Shown here: piece by piece, positions 16,645-25,553 of the stretch
Position numbering within the stretch: position 1 is the stretch's first letter
How the letters are laid out: the number at the start of each line of letters is the position of its first letter
Assembly (NCBI RefSeq): GCF_036250735.1
Contig: NZ_CP109430.1
Coordinates: forward strand, 3,968,001-4,032,000
Origin: Streptosporangium sp. NBC_01495
GTDB taxonomy: Bacteria; Actinomycetota; Actinomycetes; Streptosporangiales; Streptosporangiaceae
Direction of reading: 5' to 3'
Length of the DNA: 64,000 nt
Position numbers and translations under genes: made by a program
The notes under the pieces: model-generated
What the model saw: only the letters and a program-made list of their open reading frames with translations
The model's database searches: none
Told to the model about the DNA's origin: nothing

Positions 16645-17247
16645 ACCGTCGATCGCCGATTGGCCGGTCCCGGTGTCGATGCTGCCGACGATCAGGTCGG
16701 TGAGCGCGGTGACCGCGTCGGCGACGGTGGTCCGCCCCCGGTTCAGCTCCGCGGCGATCGCCTCGGCCGCGCCCAGCGCGCCGACGCAGCGCAGTCGAAG
16801 GGCTTCCGGTGTGAGGCCGGAGTGCGGCAGCAGCGCCGCGGCCATCAGGTCCGTGTAGCCGTCGAGCATCTCGTGCTCGATCGCCTCCATCTCCGGATTT
16901 CCCTTCAGCGCGGCGGAGACGGCGTTCCACTCCGGCATGTCGGTGGCGCACACGAAGTACGCGGTGCTCAGGACGCGGGCTATCTCGTCGGGGGTGGGTG
17001 CGGCCTCCCGCAACGCCTGTGCCGACGCGGTCCGGTGTCGTTCGTCGAGTCGCTGGTAGAGCGCGAGCAGCAGGCCGGGACGGGTGCCGAAGTGGTCGTA
17101 GACGATCGGCCTGCTCACCCCGGCGGCCTCCGCGAGGGTGAGCAGGGTGAGGCCGTCGGCGCCCTGGGCGCGCACGATCGTCAGGGCGGTGTCGAGCAGT
17201 TGCTCCCGCCTGGCCTGCCTGGACAGGCGGGTCGTCGCGGTGGTCAT
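16633..17247 (-). CDS. TetR-family repressor
   Basis: A 204-residue regulator with the canonical TetR HTH at residues 10-55 (REQLLDTALTIVRAQG, TLAEAAGVSRPIVYDHFGTR) and an all-helical ligand domain afterwards. It is divergent from a saccharopine-dehydrogenase-like gene, and the 86-bp gap carries two CTACA/TGTAG operators. It therefore probably represses that gene and itself and is released by a substrate-like small molecule. The ligand is unknown. Confidence 0.9.
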   Translation of the reverse strand: MTTATTRLSRQARREQLLDTALTIVRAQGADGLTLLTLAEAAGVSRPIVYDHFGTRPGLLLALYQRLDERHRTASAQALREAAPTPDEIARVLSTAYFVCATDMPEWNAVSAALKGNPEMEAIEHEMLDGYTDLMAAALLPHSGLTPEALRLRCVGALGAAEAIAAELNRGRTTVADAVTALTDLIVGSIDTGTGQSAIDGSRL

Positions 17248-17278
17248 CGCCCTCCCTTGCGTTACCGTCCAGCCTAGG

Positions 17279-17305
17279 CTACAAAGTGTAGGTTACAAAA
17301 TGTAG
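17279..17305. promoter_or_regulatory. Tandem TetR operators
   Basis: Two palindromes lie back to back: CTACAAAGTGTAG (17279-17291) and TTACAAAATGTAG (17293-17305). Both have the 5-3-5 layout (N)TACA-NNN-TGTA(G), and the 14-bp period suits two repressor dimers. The AT-rich block is conspicuous in this GC-rich DNA and sits between the two divergent start codons. Confidence 0.7.
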
Positions 17306-17333
17306 CTTAACGGGGACGTGAGAGGAAAACACG

Positions 17334-18347
17334 ATGGAACACTCGAAACCGGTACTGATCATGGGCGGTTCGGGCCAGGCGGGCGCGGAGGCCGCCGCCG
17401 TCCTGCGCCGGTGGTACCCGACGTTGCCGCTGACGATCGCCGGCCGCGATCTCGACCGCGCGCGGCGTGTCGCCGACGAGCTCGGCGCCGCGACGGCGGT
17501 GACCATCGATCTGCGGCGCGGCGATCTCGGCCTCCCGGCAGGCCATGACCACTCGGCGGTCGTGGCGGCACTGTGGGACAGCCACCTGCACGGACTGCGC
17601 TACGCGCAGGACCGCGGGCTGCCGTACCTCAGCCTCTCCAGCGGTCTGACGGATATCGCCCCCGAGGTCGTCGCGGGCGGCCAGCGGGCCGGCGCCGCGC
17701 CGATCCTGCTGGCCAGCCACTGGTACGCCGGTGTCATCGTCCTCGCGACACTGGACCTCGCCAGGGAGTTCGGCCGGATCGATACCATCCGGGTCGGCGC
17801 CGTACTGGACGAGTCGGACGTCGGCGGGCCCGCGGCGACAGCGGACATGGAACGCCTGATGGCCGCCACCTCGGCGGGGCTTGTCCGCCGCGACGGCGTC
17901 TTCAGCTGGGTCGGCGACCCCGGCACGCAGGTGGAGGTCTCCAGCGTCGACGGCACCGTCCTGCCCGGCCGGCTCATCCCCACCCTCGACGTTCCGAGCC
18001 TGGCCGTCGCGACGGGAGCGCCGAACGTCCGCTTCGCGTTCGCGGTCGGTGAGTCCGCGGGCAGGCGCCGCGGCGGGCCCGCCTCCACCGAGGTCGGGAT
18101 CGACCTCGAAGGAGAGGATCACACGGGCGCACCGCTCAGCAGGAGCCGCCGTCTCATCCACCCGGCGGGGCAGAATCCCCTGACCGCGCTCGGCGTCGCC
18201 CTCGGTGTCGAACGACTGCTCGGCCTGCGCGGCGAAGCCGTGGCGCCGGGCATCCACACCCCCGAGGCGTTGATCGACCCCGCCTACGCGGTCGAGCGGA
18301 TGGTGGAGATCGGCGCCACGTTCGCCGACGCCCCGGGCGATCGCTGA
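17334..18347 (+). CDS. Saccharopine dehydrogenase-like NAD(P)-binding protein
   Basis: A 337-residue protein opening with a Rossmann motif (VLIMGGSGQAGAEAAAVL), then an NADP-type ADP-ribose loop (TIAGRDLDRARRVADELG). The C-terminal region resembles saccharopine-dehydrogenase-like or trans-acting enoyl reductase-like proteins rather than true lysine enzymes. ATG 17334 follows GAGAGGAAA. It is divergent from the TetR gene with shared operators, so expression is likely induced by its substrate or a related compound. Substrate and reaction cannot be stated; a role in detoxification or secondary metabolism is only inferred from the regulator. Confidence 0.75.
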   Translation: MEHSKPVLIMGGSGQAGAEAAAVLRRWYPTLPLTIAGRDLDRARRVADELGAATAVTIDLRRGDLGLPAGHDHSAVVAALWDSHLHGLRYAQDRGLPYLSLSSGLTDIAPEVVAGGQRAGAAPILLASHWYAGVIVLATLDLAREFGRIDTIRVGAVLDESDVGGPAATADMERLMAATSAGLVRRDGVFSWVGDPGTQVEVSSVDGTVLPGRLIPTLDVPSLAVATGAPNVRFAFAVGESAGRRRGGPASTEVGIDLEGEDHTGAPLSRSRRLIHPAGQNPLTALGVALGVERLLGLRGEAVAPGIHTPEALIDPAYAVERMVEIGATFADAPGDR

Positions 18348-18494
18348 ACCGCCCCCGCGCGCCCCGACCTGTCGGGGGCCGGGGCGCCACGGGCCGCCGG
18401 ATCCGGTCCCGTCCCGTGTCGGCGGGCCACGGAACGACGGCGGGTTTCCCGCGAGGGAACGACAACGTTTCCCGCGAAGGCGCCCTCGGCCGGT

Positions 18495-18551
18495 GTCGGA
18501 TCCGCCGGTCTTCACGCCGTTGACGAAGGCGTCCCGCTCGCGGCCGGGCAA
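18495..18551 (-). pseudogene. DUF397 remnant
   Basis: On the minus strand this segment translates as RERDAFVNGVKTGGSD, matching the C-terminal DUF397 motif (compare WNAFLNGVKADEF in the intact copy at 15383-15598). Nothing upstream continues the domain. It is a short relic of a second DUF397 gene, perhaps left by a deletion. Confidence 0.6.
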
Positions 18552-18557
18552 CGGCGA

Positions 18558-18587
18558 AGCCCCTCCACCGGAACGGGTGGAGGGGCT
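18558..18587 (-). terminator. Terminator hairpin after the four-repeat secreted protein
   Basis: A perfect 12-bp stem AGCCCCTCCACC (18558-18569) pairs with 18576-18587 across a 6-base loop. It lies 42 bp beyond the stop codon of the gene ending at 18629. A short direct repeat (TCCGTATCAGGG, near 18587-18615) follows. Confidence 0.75.
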
Positions 18588-18628
18588 CCGTATCAGGGGT
18601 TCCGTATCAGGGACTCCGGGTCAGGGGA

Positions 18629-19528
18629 TCAGCCCGGGGGGAAGTTGCCGTTCTTGGCGACCGGCAGGGCCAGCTGGCTGGCGCCGCTGAGGACGGCCGG
18701 CTCGGGCGGGAGACCGGCGAGGACGGGGTTGATGTGACGCAGGCTCAGCGAGACCGCGGGCAGGGCCGGGGTGACGATGTCGAACTTCTCCAGGTCGATC
18801 CACCGGACGATTTTGAGCACCTCTTCCGGGATGTTGTCGCCGGCCTTCTGCACCGGGACGCACAGCTGGCGGGCGTTGAGGACCTGCGCGCCGTGCGTGG
18901 GGATGATCGGGGTCAGGACGGGGTTGAGCTGGCGCAGGGACAGCTGCTGGTTCAGCGAGGTGTTGGGGGTGATGCCGTAGCACTTGAGGTCGATGTGGCG
19001 GACGAGCGACAGCACCTCGTCGGGTGGGAACACGTTGTTCTTGACGACCGGCACGCACAGCTGCTGCGGGGTGTTCATGGAGATCTGCGTGCGCGGCAGG
19101 CTCTGGAACAGCGGGTTGAGGTGGCTGAGCACAAGCCCTGTGGTCACCGTGGTGCCGGAGATCTTGTAGCAGGCCAGGTCGATGAACCTGATGAAGTTGA
19201 GCACGGTCGACGGCGGTGTCTGGTTGTTCTTGGCGACCGGGACGCACAGCTGCTGACGCTCGCCGAGGATGACGGTCTCGGTCGGCAGGGTGCTGAGCAC
19301 GGGGTTGAGGTGCCGCAGGGTGAGCGTGGCGGCGGGCGGCTGGTACGGGCTGGTCTTGAAGCATTCGAGGTCGAGGTAGGCGGTCAGATCCTTTGGCGTC
19401 GGCAGCGCGAGGGCGCTGGCGGGCGGCACGCACAGGAATGCCACGGCGAGGATCGCGACGGCGGCGGAGGTGAGGCGCCGGAGCATCGTTTTTCTACGCC
19501 CGCGAATTCCGGTTACGGATCGGTCCAT
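18629..19528 (-). CDS. Secreted protein with four internal repeats, function unknown
   Basis: A 299-residue exported protein. The N-terminus has RGRRKTMLRRL and a hydrophobic stretch ending PPASA near residue 38. The mature part consists of four repeats of about 60-65 residues. Each runs from a (Y/F)IDL-x-C(F/Y)-type start (YLDLECF, FIDLACY, HIDLKCY, WIDLEKF), through L-x-HLNP or L-x-QLNP, to QQLCVPVxKN near the end. Each of the first three repeats has two Cys; the fourth has lost both (EKFDI, SQLALPVAKN). This suggests stacked disulfide-closed modules on the cell surface. ATG 19528 has a GGAG site; ATG 19486 is the alternative. I cannot name the family with confidence. Confidence 0.75.
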   Translation of the reverse strand: MDRSVTGIRGRRKTMLRRLTSAAVAILAVAFLCVPPASALALPTPKDLTAYLDLECFKTSPYQPPAATLTLRHLNPVLSTLPTETVILGERQQLCVPVAKNNQTPPSTVLNFIRFIDLACYKISGTTVTTGLVLSHLNPLFQSLPRTQISMNTPQQLCVPVVKNNVFPPDEVLSLVRHIDLKCYGITPNTSLNQQLSLRQLNPVLTPIIPTHGAQVLNARQLCVPVQKAGDNIPEEVLKIVRWIDLEKFDIVTPALPAVSLSLRHINPVLAGLPPEPAVLSGASQLALPVAKNGNFPPG

Positions 19529-20295
19529 TGAGGCTCCAAAAGCTGGGGGGTGGGCCTTCTCAACGCCGAGTGTGTGCCGCCGCGACCGGACTTTCAATAT
19601 AACTGCCACTTTTTGTTATATGCAGAATTCGGGCCGACGGTCCAGGGATTTAACACCGGGTATAAAAGCGTTGTTAGCTCGCCGCTAATCGGAACGCGGT
19701 GGCTTTGTTGAGGCTCTGCCGACCTGATGGCGCGGATCGAGACGGATACACATGGGATGGGTTGACCTGGGGGCGAGATCCCGGTAAGGCGGCAGTGGGC
19801 CAAGATCTGAAGCCCTGGCCGGAGAGCATCGGTGCCACCTCGCCCCGCCGTCGAATAGCCGAAGTCGAGGGGGCGTGGGGGACCATGGACCCTCCTTTCC
19901 GGCATGAAATACTTCCCGATGGAAGTTCGCGGGCCGAGGCCGGTTCGAACAATCCGAACGTCGCCGGTTCTTTCTCGAGCAGAACCGAGATTTACGTCAG
20001 GTTGGAACTTCGGGACGGCGCGCCGGAGCCTCCCCGTCAGTGGGGACGGATATGGCAGGGGATCCGCGTATCGATTCCGGCCTCATATCCATTGCCCCTT
20101 CCCGAGGGGCGAATCGTTCGACCTGGGAAGGAGAGGGCCTTCACGGTCCTGTCGCCTTCGGGGTGGGAAGCCGGAGAACGTGGAGGAGCCGGGCTCTCCC
20201 GTCGACGCGTACGGAGTCGACGCGAACGCGAGTCGACGGGAACGCGACTCCGGCCTCGGTGGGCCGCGGGTTCGTCCGGTGTGGCCGCCGGGAGG
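19529..20295. other. Gap without a recognisable gene; AT-rich promoter-like segment
   Basis: Near the divergent side of the repeat-protein gene, the AT-rich inverted repeat ATATAAC (19597-19603) and GTTATAT (19615-19621) is the lowest-GC spot around and probably belongs to its promoter. From 19690 to 20295 the open frames lack recognisable motifs, start context or consistent bias. I see no gene there. Confidence 0.5.
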
Positions 20296-21096
20296 TCAGG
20301 CCCGTCCGGTGTGGCCCAGGCGGTGGCTGATGTCCAGGGCTCCGGCGATCATGACCGGGGCCAGCTCGTGCAGCCGCTCCTCGCTGAAGCGGTAGGCCGG
20401 GCCGGAGGCGCTGACCGCGGCGACGATCTCACCGTCGTGGGAGCGGATGGGGGCGGCGACGGCGTTCAGCCCGATCTCGTACTCCTCGACGGTGACGGCG
20501 TAGCCCCGCTCGCGGGCCTGGAGAAGCTGCTTGTCCAGCGCGTCGGCCGAGGTGATCGTGTTCGGGGTGTACGGCTCCAGCCCGCCCGCGGCGACCAGCC
20601 GGGCCCGGTGCACCTCGTCCAGGTGGGCCAGCAGGACCTTGCCGCTGGAGGTGGCGTGCAGCGGGGTGAGCTCCCCGACCCAGTTGTGGGTGGTGACCGC
20701 CGCCGGGCCGCGTACCTGGTCCAGGTTGACCGCGTAGTGGGAGCGCAGGACGGCGACGTTGACCGTCTCGCCGATCTCCTCGGCGAGGCGGCGGCAGACG
20801 GGGCGGCTCTGCTGGGTGAGGTCGAGCCGGGAGGCCACCCCGCCCGCGAGGCGGATGATCCCGAAGCTGAGGCGGTACTTTCCCCGTTCCTCGGCCTGCT
20901 CGACCAGGCCGCGCGACTCCAGCGCGCCCAGCAGCCGGAACGCCGTCGACTTGTGGACCGATATCTCCTGGGCTATCTCGCTCACCCCGGCCTCGCGGCG
21001 CTCGGAGAGGATCTCCAGGATGGTGATGGCCCGGTCGACGGACTGGACTCCGCCACTGCTGTCGGCGGTACGGCCGCCGAGGGGATCGTTGCCCAT
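20296..21096 (-). CDS. IclR-family regulator (betA side)
   Basis: A 266-residue IclR regulator. The winged helix is at residues 18-75 (VQSVDRAITILEILSE, VSEIAQEISVHKSTAFRLL) and the C-terminal effector domain includes ETVNVAVLRSHYAVNLDQV, LHATSSGKVLLAHL and EIGLNAVAAPI. ATG 21096 is chosen because it begins just before the conserved domain; an upstream ATG at 21147 would overlap the operator region. It is divergent from choline dehydrogenase, which it probably controls. It is clearly paralogous to the regulator at 23161-23964 (shared VQSVDRA, HATSxGKVLLAH and EIGL blocks). Confidence 0.87.
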   Translation of the reverse strand: MGNDPLGGRTADSSGGVQSVDRAITILEILSERREAGVSEIAQEISVHKSTAFRLLGALESRGLVEQAEERGKYRLSFGIIRLAGGVASRLDLTQQSRPVCRRLAEEIGETVNVAVLRSHYAVNLDQVRGPAAVTTHNWVGELTPLHATSSGKVLLAHLDEVHRARLVAAGGLEPYTPNTITSADALDKQLLQARERGYAVTVEEYEIGLNAVAAPIRSHDGEIVAAVSASGPAYRFSEERLHELAPVMIAGALDISHRLGHTGRA

Positions 21097-21148
21097 AGCG
21101 GGACTGTAGGCGCTCAGAGCAACGAACGCCATCGAGGCAACAATCATC

Positions 21149-21181
21149 GTTGCGAATGGTGCAGCGCATTGCGCTATTCGC
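21149..21181. promoter_or_regulatory. IclR-type operator between iclR and betA
   Basis: GTTGCGAATGGTGC (21149-21162) matches the motif before gbcA, betB and dmgO. It also forms the left half of a longer imperfect palindrome, GCGAATGGTGCA (21152-21163) with TGCGCTATTCGC (21170-21181), pairing at 10 of 12 positions. The site lies in the 130-bp divergent region, 46 bp before the betA start. Confidence 0.65.
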
Positions 21182-21226
21182 TACAATTTCGGGCATTACC
21201 TCCTGCTTGAACGAGGCGAGGCAGAC

Positions 21227-22867
21227 ATGTACGACTTCGTCATCGTCGGGGGCGGTTCGGCGGGAAGCGCCCTCGCGAACCGGCTGTCCGCCGATCCCGC
21301 CCACCGGGTGCTGGTGCTGGAGGCGGGCCGCCCGGACTACCCGTGGGACGTCTTCATCCACATGCCCGCCGCGCTGCCCTTCCCCATCGGGAGCCGTTTC
21401 TACGACTGGAAGTACGAGTCCGAGCCCGAGCCGCACATGAACGGCCGCCGGATCTACCACGCCAGGGGCAAGGTGCTGGGCGGCTCCAGCAGCATCAATG
21501 GGATGATCTTCCAGCGCGGCAACCCGATGGACTACGAGCGCTGGGGCGCCGACGAGGGCATGGGGACCTGGGACTTCGCGCACTGCCTGCCCTACTTCAA
21601 GCGCATGGAGAACTGCCTGGCCGCCGACCCCGCCGACTCCTGGCGGGGGAGGGGCGGCCCCCTGGTGCTGGAGCGCGGGCCGGTGCGCAACCCGCTGTTC
21701 GGCGCCTTCTTCGAGGCGGTGCGGCAGGCCGGGTACCCGCTGACCGACGACGTCAACGGCTACCGCCAGGAGGGCTTCGCCCGCTTCGACCGCAACATCA
21801 GCAGGGGACGCCGCCTGTCGGCCGCCCGCGCCTACCTGCACCCCGTCATGAACCGTCCCAACCTGGAGGTCAGGACGCGGGCGCACGTCACCAAGGTCCT
21901 CTTCGAGGGAAAGCGTGCCGTCGGCGTCGAGTACGACGGCCGGACGGTCCGCGCGGGCGAGGTGATCCTGTGCGGCGGCGCGATCAACTCCCCGCAGCTG
22001 CTCCAGCTCTCCGGGGTGGGCAACGCCGCGGAGCTGAGTGCCCTCGGCGTCGACGTCGTGCACGACCTGCCGGGCGTCGGCGAGAACCTCCAGGACCACC
22101 TGGAGGTCTACATCCAGTACGGCTGCAAGCAGCCGGTGTCGATGCAGCCCGCGATGAGGTGGCGCAACCGGCCGCTGATCGGCGCGCGGTGGCTGTTCCT
22201 GCGCAGCGGCCCCGGCGCGACCAACCACTTCGAGGCGGGCGGCTTCACCCGGAGCAACGACGACGTCGACTACCCCAACCTGATGTTCCACTTCCTGCCC
22301 ATCGCGGTCCGCTACGACGGCTCCGCGCCCGCGGGCGGGCACGGCTACCAGGTGCACATCGGGCCGATGTACTCCGACTCGCGCGGCTCGGTGAAGATCA
22401 AGAGCACCGACCCCAAGGTCCACCCGGCACTGCGCTTCAACTACCTGTCCACCGACCAGGACCGGCGCGAGTGGGTGGAGGCCGTCCGGGTCGCCCGCGA
22501 CATCCTGAACCAGCCCGCCATGGACGCGTTCAACGCGGGGGAGCTGTCGCCGGGCCCCGGGGTCGAGACCGACGAGGAGATCCTCGACTGGGTGGCCAGG
22601 GATGGCGAGACCGCGCTGCACCCCTCGTGCACCGCCAGGATGGGCGTCGATCCCCTGTCCGTGGTGGACCCGCTGTCCATGCGGGTCCACGGCCTCGACG
22701 GGTTGCGCGTGGTGGACGCCTCGGTGATGCCGTACGTGACCAACGGCAATATCTACGCGCCGGTCATGATGGTGGCGGAGAAGGCGGCCGACCTGATCCT
22801 GGGCAACACCCCGCTCGCCGCCGAGCACGCCGACTTCTACCGGCACCGCGACGGCTCCCCCCGCTGA
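21227..22867 (+). CDS. betA: Choline dehydrogenase (GMC oxidoreductase)
   Basis: A 546-residue flavoenzyme that oxidises choline to betaine aldehyde. The FAD-binding fold ([20 protein letters not shown]) opens the protein. The GMC signatures [19 protein letters not shown] and [15 protein letters not shown] are present. The active-site region [10 protein letters not shown] holds the catalytic His, and [19 protein letters not shown] closes the protein. The length equals that of BetA enzymes. Gene context (betB 1.2 kb downstream, betaine importer, later demethylation enzymes) supports choline as substrate. It is probably controlled by the adjacent IclR regulator through the site at 21149-21181. 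Confidence 0.93.
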   Translation: MYDFVIVGGGSAGSALANRLSADPAHRVLVLEAGRPDYPWDVFIHMPAALPFPIGSRFYDWKYESEPEPHMNGRRIYHARGKVLGGSSSINGMIFQRGNPMDYERWGADEGMGTWDFAHCLPYFKRMENCLAADPADSWRGRGGPLVLERGPVRNPLFGAFFEAVRQAGYPLTDDVNGYRQEGFARFDRNISRGRRLSAARAYLHPVMNRPNLEVRTRAHVTKVLFEGKRAVGVEYDGRTVRAGEVILCGGAINSPQLLQLSGVGNAAELSALGVDVVHDLPGVGENLQDHLEVYIQYGCKQPVSMQPAMRWRNRPLIGARWLFLRSGPGATNHFEAGGFTRSNDDVDYPNLMFHFLPIAVRYDGSAPAGGHGYQVHIGPMYSDSRGSVKIKSTDPKVHPALRFNYLSTDQDRREWVEAVRVARDILNQPAMDAFNAGELSPGPGVETDEEILDWVARDGETALHPSCTARMGVDPLSVVDPLSMRVHGLDGLRVVDASVMPYVTNGNIYAPVMMVAEKAADLILGNTPLAAEHADFYRHRDGSPR

Positions 22868-23019
22868 CCGCGTCTCGCGCGGCCTCGAAGGCTCGCTCCG
22901 GCGGTGACCCCGGCGAAGGTCGCCGGCTGAACCGGCCGCCTTCCGTGATGGAACGATCCATCTGCGAGTCTCACCGAAGGGTGCGAGCCTCGTCGGACGA
23001 CCCCGGAAGGTGGGATGAC

Positions 23020-23142
23020 GTGAGTGAGGCCACGGTTCGGCCGAACGAGACGACGGTGCCGTTGATGCCGTGCGCGTCGGTGGAGGAGACCCTGGAGTTC
23101 TACGAGGCGCCGGGGCGTCTCGGAGGCCGAGCTTGTGCGTAA
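23020..23142 (+). pseudogene. Truncated VOC/glyoxalase-like gene
   Basis: GTG 23020, with GGAAGG at 23005-23010, opens a 40-codon frame reading TTVPLMPCASVEETLEFYEA, the typical N-terminus of a vicinal-oxygen-chelate protein of the bleomycin-resistance type. The match ends after the first beta-alpha unit, and a TAA follows at 23140. The remaining 90 or so residues are absent, so this is a 3' deletion relic next to the second IclR gene. Confidence 0.6.
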
Positions 23143-23160
23143 CCCGCTTAAAGTTGTGTC

Positions 23161-23964
23161 ATGAGCAACGAGCTGGAGAGAGATGGCGCTGCGGTGCAGT
23201 CCGTCGACCGTGCGCTGTCCGTCCTGCGGCTGCTCGCCCGGCACGGCGACCTGGGCGTCAGCGAGATCGCCGCGGAGCTGGGGGTGCACCGCTCCACGGC
23301 GTTCCGCCTCGTCATGACGCTGGAGCTGCACGAGCTCGTCGAGCAGACCGCCGACCGGGGGAAGTACCGGCTGGGAGTGGGGATCGTCCGGCTCGCGGGC
23401 GCCGCGACCGTCAGGCTCGACGTGGTGCGGGAGAGCCGCGCCAGTGGTGAGCGGCTCGCGGCGGCGGTCGGCGAGACCGTCAACGTGGCCATCCTCGATC
23501 GGGACGAGGCCCTGTACGTCGACCAGATGGCGGGTCCCTCGGCCCTGCAGGCCTACAACTGGGCGGGGCGGCGGGTGGCGCTGCACGCGACGTCCAACGG
23601 CAAGGTGCTGCTCGCCCACGCCCCGGAAGAGCGGTTCGAGCAGCTGGCCGCCGGGCCGCTGCGCCCGTTCACCGACCTGACCGTCACCGACGCCGGGCTG
23701 CTGCGCGAGGAACTCGACGCCGTCAGGAGGCGCGGGTACGCCACCGCCGCGGACGAGCTGGAGATCGGCCTGACCGCGGTGGCGGCGCCGATCTTCAACG
23801 TCGAGGGCGCCGTCGTCGCCTCGATGAGCGTGTCCGGGCCGACCTTCCGGCTGCCGCCCGAGCGACTCCCCAAGGTGGCCGAGCAGGTGATGGCGGCCGC
23901 GGATGAGGTTTCCTCACGATTGGGCTGGCACGGTAATGAAGACCGCAAAGCCTTGACTGCATGA
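23161..23964 (+). CDS. IclR-family regulator (betB side)
   Basis: A 267-residue IclR regulator. The winged helix lies at residues 10-70 (VQSVDRALSVLRLLAR, VSEIAAELGVHRSTAFRLV); the effector domain contains ETVNVAILDRDEALYVDQM, LHATSNGKVLLAHAP and EIGLTAVAAPIF. It lies directly upstream of the betaine aldehyde dehydrogenase gene in the same direction, with a 23-bp palindrome in between. It is a paralogue of the regulator at 20296. Which of the two binds the shared motif, and whether glycine betaine, choline or dimethylglycine is the effector, is not visible. Confidence 0.9.
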   Translation: MSNELERDGAAVQSVDRALSVLRLLARHGDLGVSEIAAELGVHRSTAFRLVMTLELHELVEQTADRGKYRLGVGIVRLAGAATVRLDVVRESRASGERLAAAVGETVNVAILDRDEALYVDQMAGPSALQAYNWAGRRVALHATSNGKVLLAHAPEERFEQLAAGPLRPFTDLTVTDAGLLREELDAVRRRGYATAADELEIGLTAVAAPIFNVEGAVVASMSVSGPTFRLPPERLPKVAEQVMAAADEVSSRLGWHGNEDRKALTA

Positions 23965-23998
23965 ACAAAAAGGGTCGATTCTGTTCCTCGTTAAGCAT

Positions 23999-24021
23999 TC
24001 CGATGCGTCATACGCAACGGA
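23999..24021. promoter_or_regulatory. Palindromic operator before betB
   Basis: The 23-bp segment has perfect half sites TGCGT and ACGCA around CAT, extended by TCCGA and ACGGA (one mismatch). On the minus strand its core is GTTGCGTATGACGC, the same 14-mer family as at 8236, 21149 and 32163. It ends 29 bp before the GTG start of betB. Confidence 0.7.
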
Positions 24022-24050
24022 TCATGCGGTAGCCGGAAGGACGGCCGTTC

Positions 24051-25508
24051 GTGTCAGATCTCTACCTCGGTGGCACCTGGAGGGATCCCGTCGCGGGCGG
24101 CCACCGGGAGATCCGCTCACCGGCCGACGGCGGGCTCGTGGCGACCGTGTCGGAGGCCACCCGGGCCGACACCGAGATCGCGATCGCCGAGGCCCGCGCG
24201 GCGTTCGACGAGGGCAGCTGGGCGTCCACCCCCGAACGCGAGCGCGGCGCGCTGCTGCTGAGGGTCGCCGACCTGCTCGAACGAGACGTCAAGAACGTGG
24301 CCAGGGCCGAGTCGCTCGACACCGGCAAGCGGCTCGTCGAGAGCGAGTACGACGTCGCCGACGTGGTGGCCTGCCTGCGCTACTTCGGCGGCATCGCCGG
24401 GACCGACGCGGGCCGCGTGATCGACACCGGCCGCGACGACGCGATCAGCCGCGTCGTCCACGAACCGGTCGGGGTGTGCGGCCTCATCACCCCCTGGAAC
24501 TACCCGCTGCTGCAGGCCTCGTGGAAGGTCGCCCCCGCGCTGGTCGCGGGGAACACCTTCGTCCTCAAGCCCAGCGAGCTCACCCCGTCCACCGCGATCA
24601 TGTTCATGCGCCTGCTGGAGGAGGCCGGGCTGCCCCCGGGCGTCGGCAACCTCGTCCTCGGAGCGGGCGCCGAGGTCGGCGCCCCGCTGGCCGAGCACCC
24701 CGACGTGGACATGGTCTCGTTCACCGGCGGCCTCGCGACCGGCCGTACGATCATGGCGTCGGCGGCGGCCACGGTGAAGAGGGTCGCGCTGGAGCTCGGC
24801 GGCAAGAACCCCAACATCGTCTTCGCCGACGCCGACGTCGAGACCGCCCTCGACTTCGCCCTCACCGCGGTGTTCCTCCACTCCGGGCAGGTCTGCTCGG
24901 CCGGTGCCCGCCTGCTGGTCGAGGACTCCCTGCACGACACCTTCGTCGACGAGCTCGTACGCCGTGCCGCCCGCATCCGCCTCGGCGGCCCCTTCGATCC
25001 CGAGGCCGAGACCGGTCCGCTCATCTCCGCCGCGCACCTGGCCAAGGTCGAGGCGTATGTCGCGTCCGGCGTCGCGGAGGGCGCGGTGCTGCGCTGCGGC
25101 GGGGAGAGACTCCCCGGCGAGGGGCATTTCTACCCGCCGACCATCCTCGACGAATGTCACCGGGGCATGCGGGTGGTCCGCGAGGAGTCCTTCGGGCCCG
25201 TCCTCACCGTCGAGCGCTTCGGCGACGAGGACGAGGCGGTCCGCCTCGGCAACGACACCGATTACGGCCTGGCCGGGGCGGTGTGGACGCAGGACGCGGG
25301 GAAAGCCCAGCAGGTCGCCGGGCGGCTCCGGCACGGCACCGTCTGGATCAACGACTACCACCCCTACGTCCCGCAGGCGGAGTGGGGCGGTTTCAAGCAG
25401 TCGGGGATCGGCCGCGAGCTGGGCCCGGCGGGTCTGGCCGAATATCGGGAGACCAAACACGTGTGGCAGAACGTCCGCCCCCGCCCGCAGCGGTGGTTCC
25501 GCAGCTGA
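24051..25508 (+). CDS. betB: Betaine aldehyde dehydrogenase
   Basis: A 485-residue NAD(P)-dependent aldehyde dehydrogenase producing glycine betaine. The conserved stretches are LITPWNYPLLQASWKVAPAL, FTGGLATGR, the catalytic Glu in ELGGKNPNIVF and the nucleophile Cys in SGQVCSAGARLL, followed by EESFGPVLTVERF. GTG 24051 has GGAAGGA at 24035-24041. It is probably first in an operon with the betaine importer (45-bp gap to the ATPase gene) and follows an IclR gene. Confidence 0.92.
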   Translation: MSDLYLGGTWRDPVAGGHREIRSPADGGLVATVSEATRADTEIAIAEARAAFDEGSWASTPERERGALLLRVADLLERDVKNVARAESLDTGKRLVESEYDVADVVACLRYFGGIAGTDAGRVIDTGRDDAISRVVHEPVGVCGLITPWNYPLLQASWKVAPALVAGNTFVLKPSELTPSTAIMFMRLLEEAGLPPGVGNLVLGAGAEVGAPLAEHPDVDMVSFTGGLATGRTIMASAAATVKRVALELGGKNPNIVFADADVETALDFALTAVFLHSGQVCSAGARLLVEDSLHDTFVDELVRRAARIRLGGPFDPEAETGPLISAAHLAKVEAYVASGVAEGAVLRCGGERLPGEGHFYPPTILDECHRGMRVVREESFGPVLTVERFGDEDEAVRLGNDTDYGLAGAVWTQDAGKAQQVAGRLRHGTVWINDYHPYVPQAEWGGFKQSGIGRELGPAGLAEYRETKHVWQNVRPRPQRWFRS

Positions 25509-25553
25509 CGGACCAACCCCCGTCACCAGACGACCCGTGAGGTGGTCACCACC

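Noticed and set aside
19674-19952. Open frames upstream of the iclR gene
   Set aside because: No conserved motif, no ribosome site, and irregular codon use.
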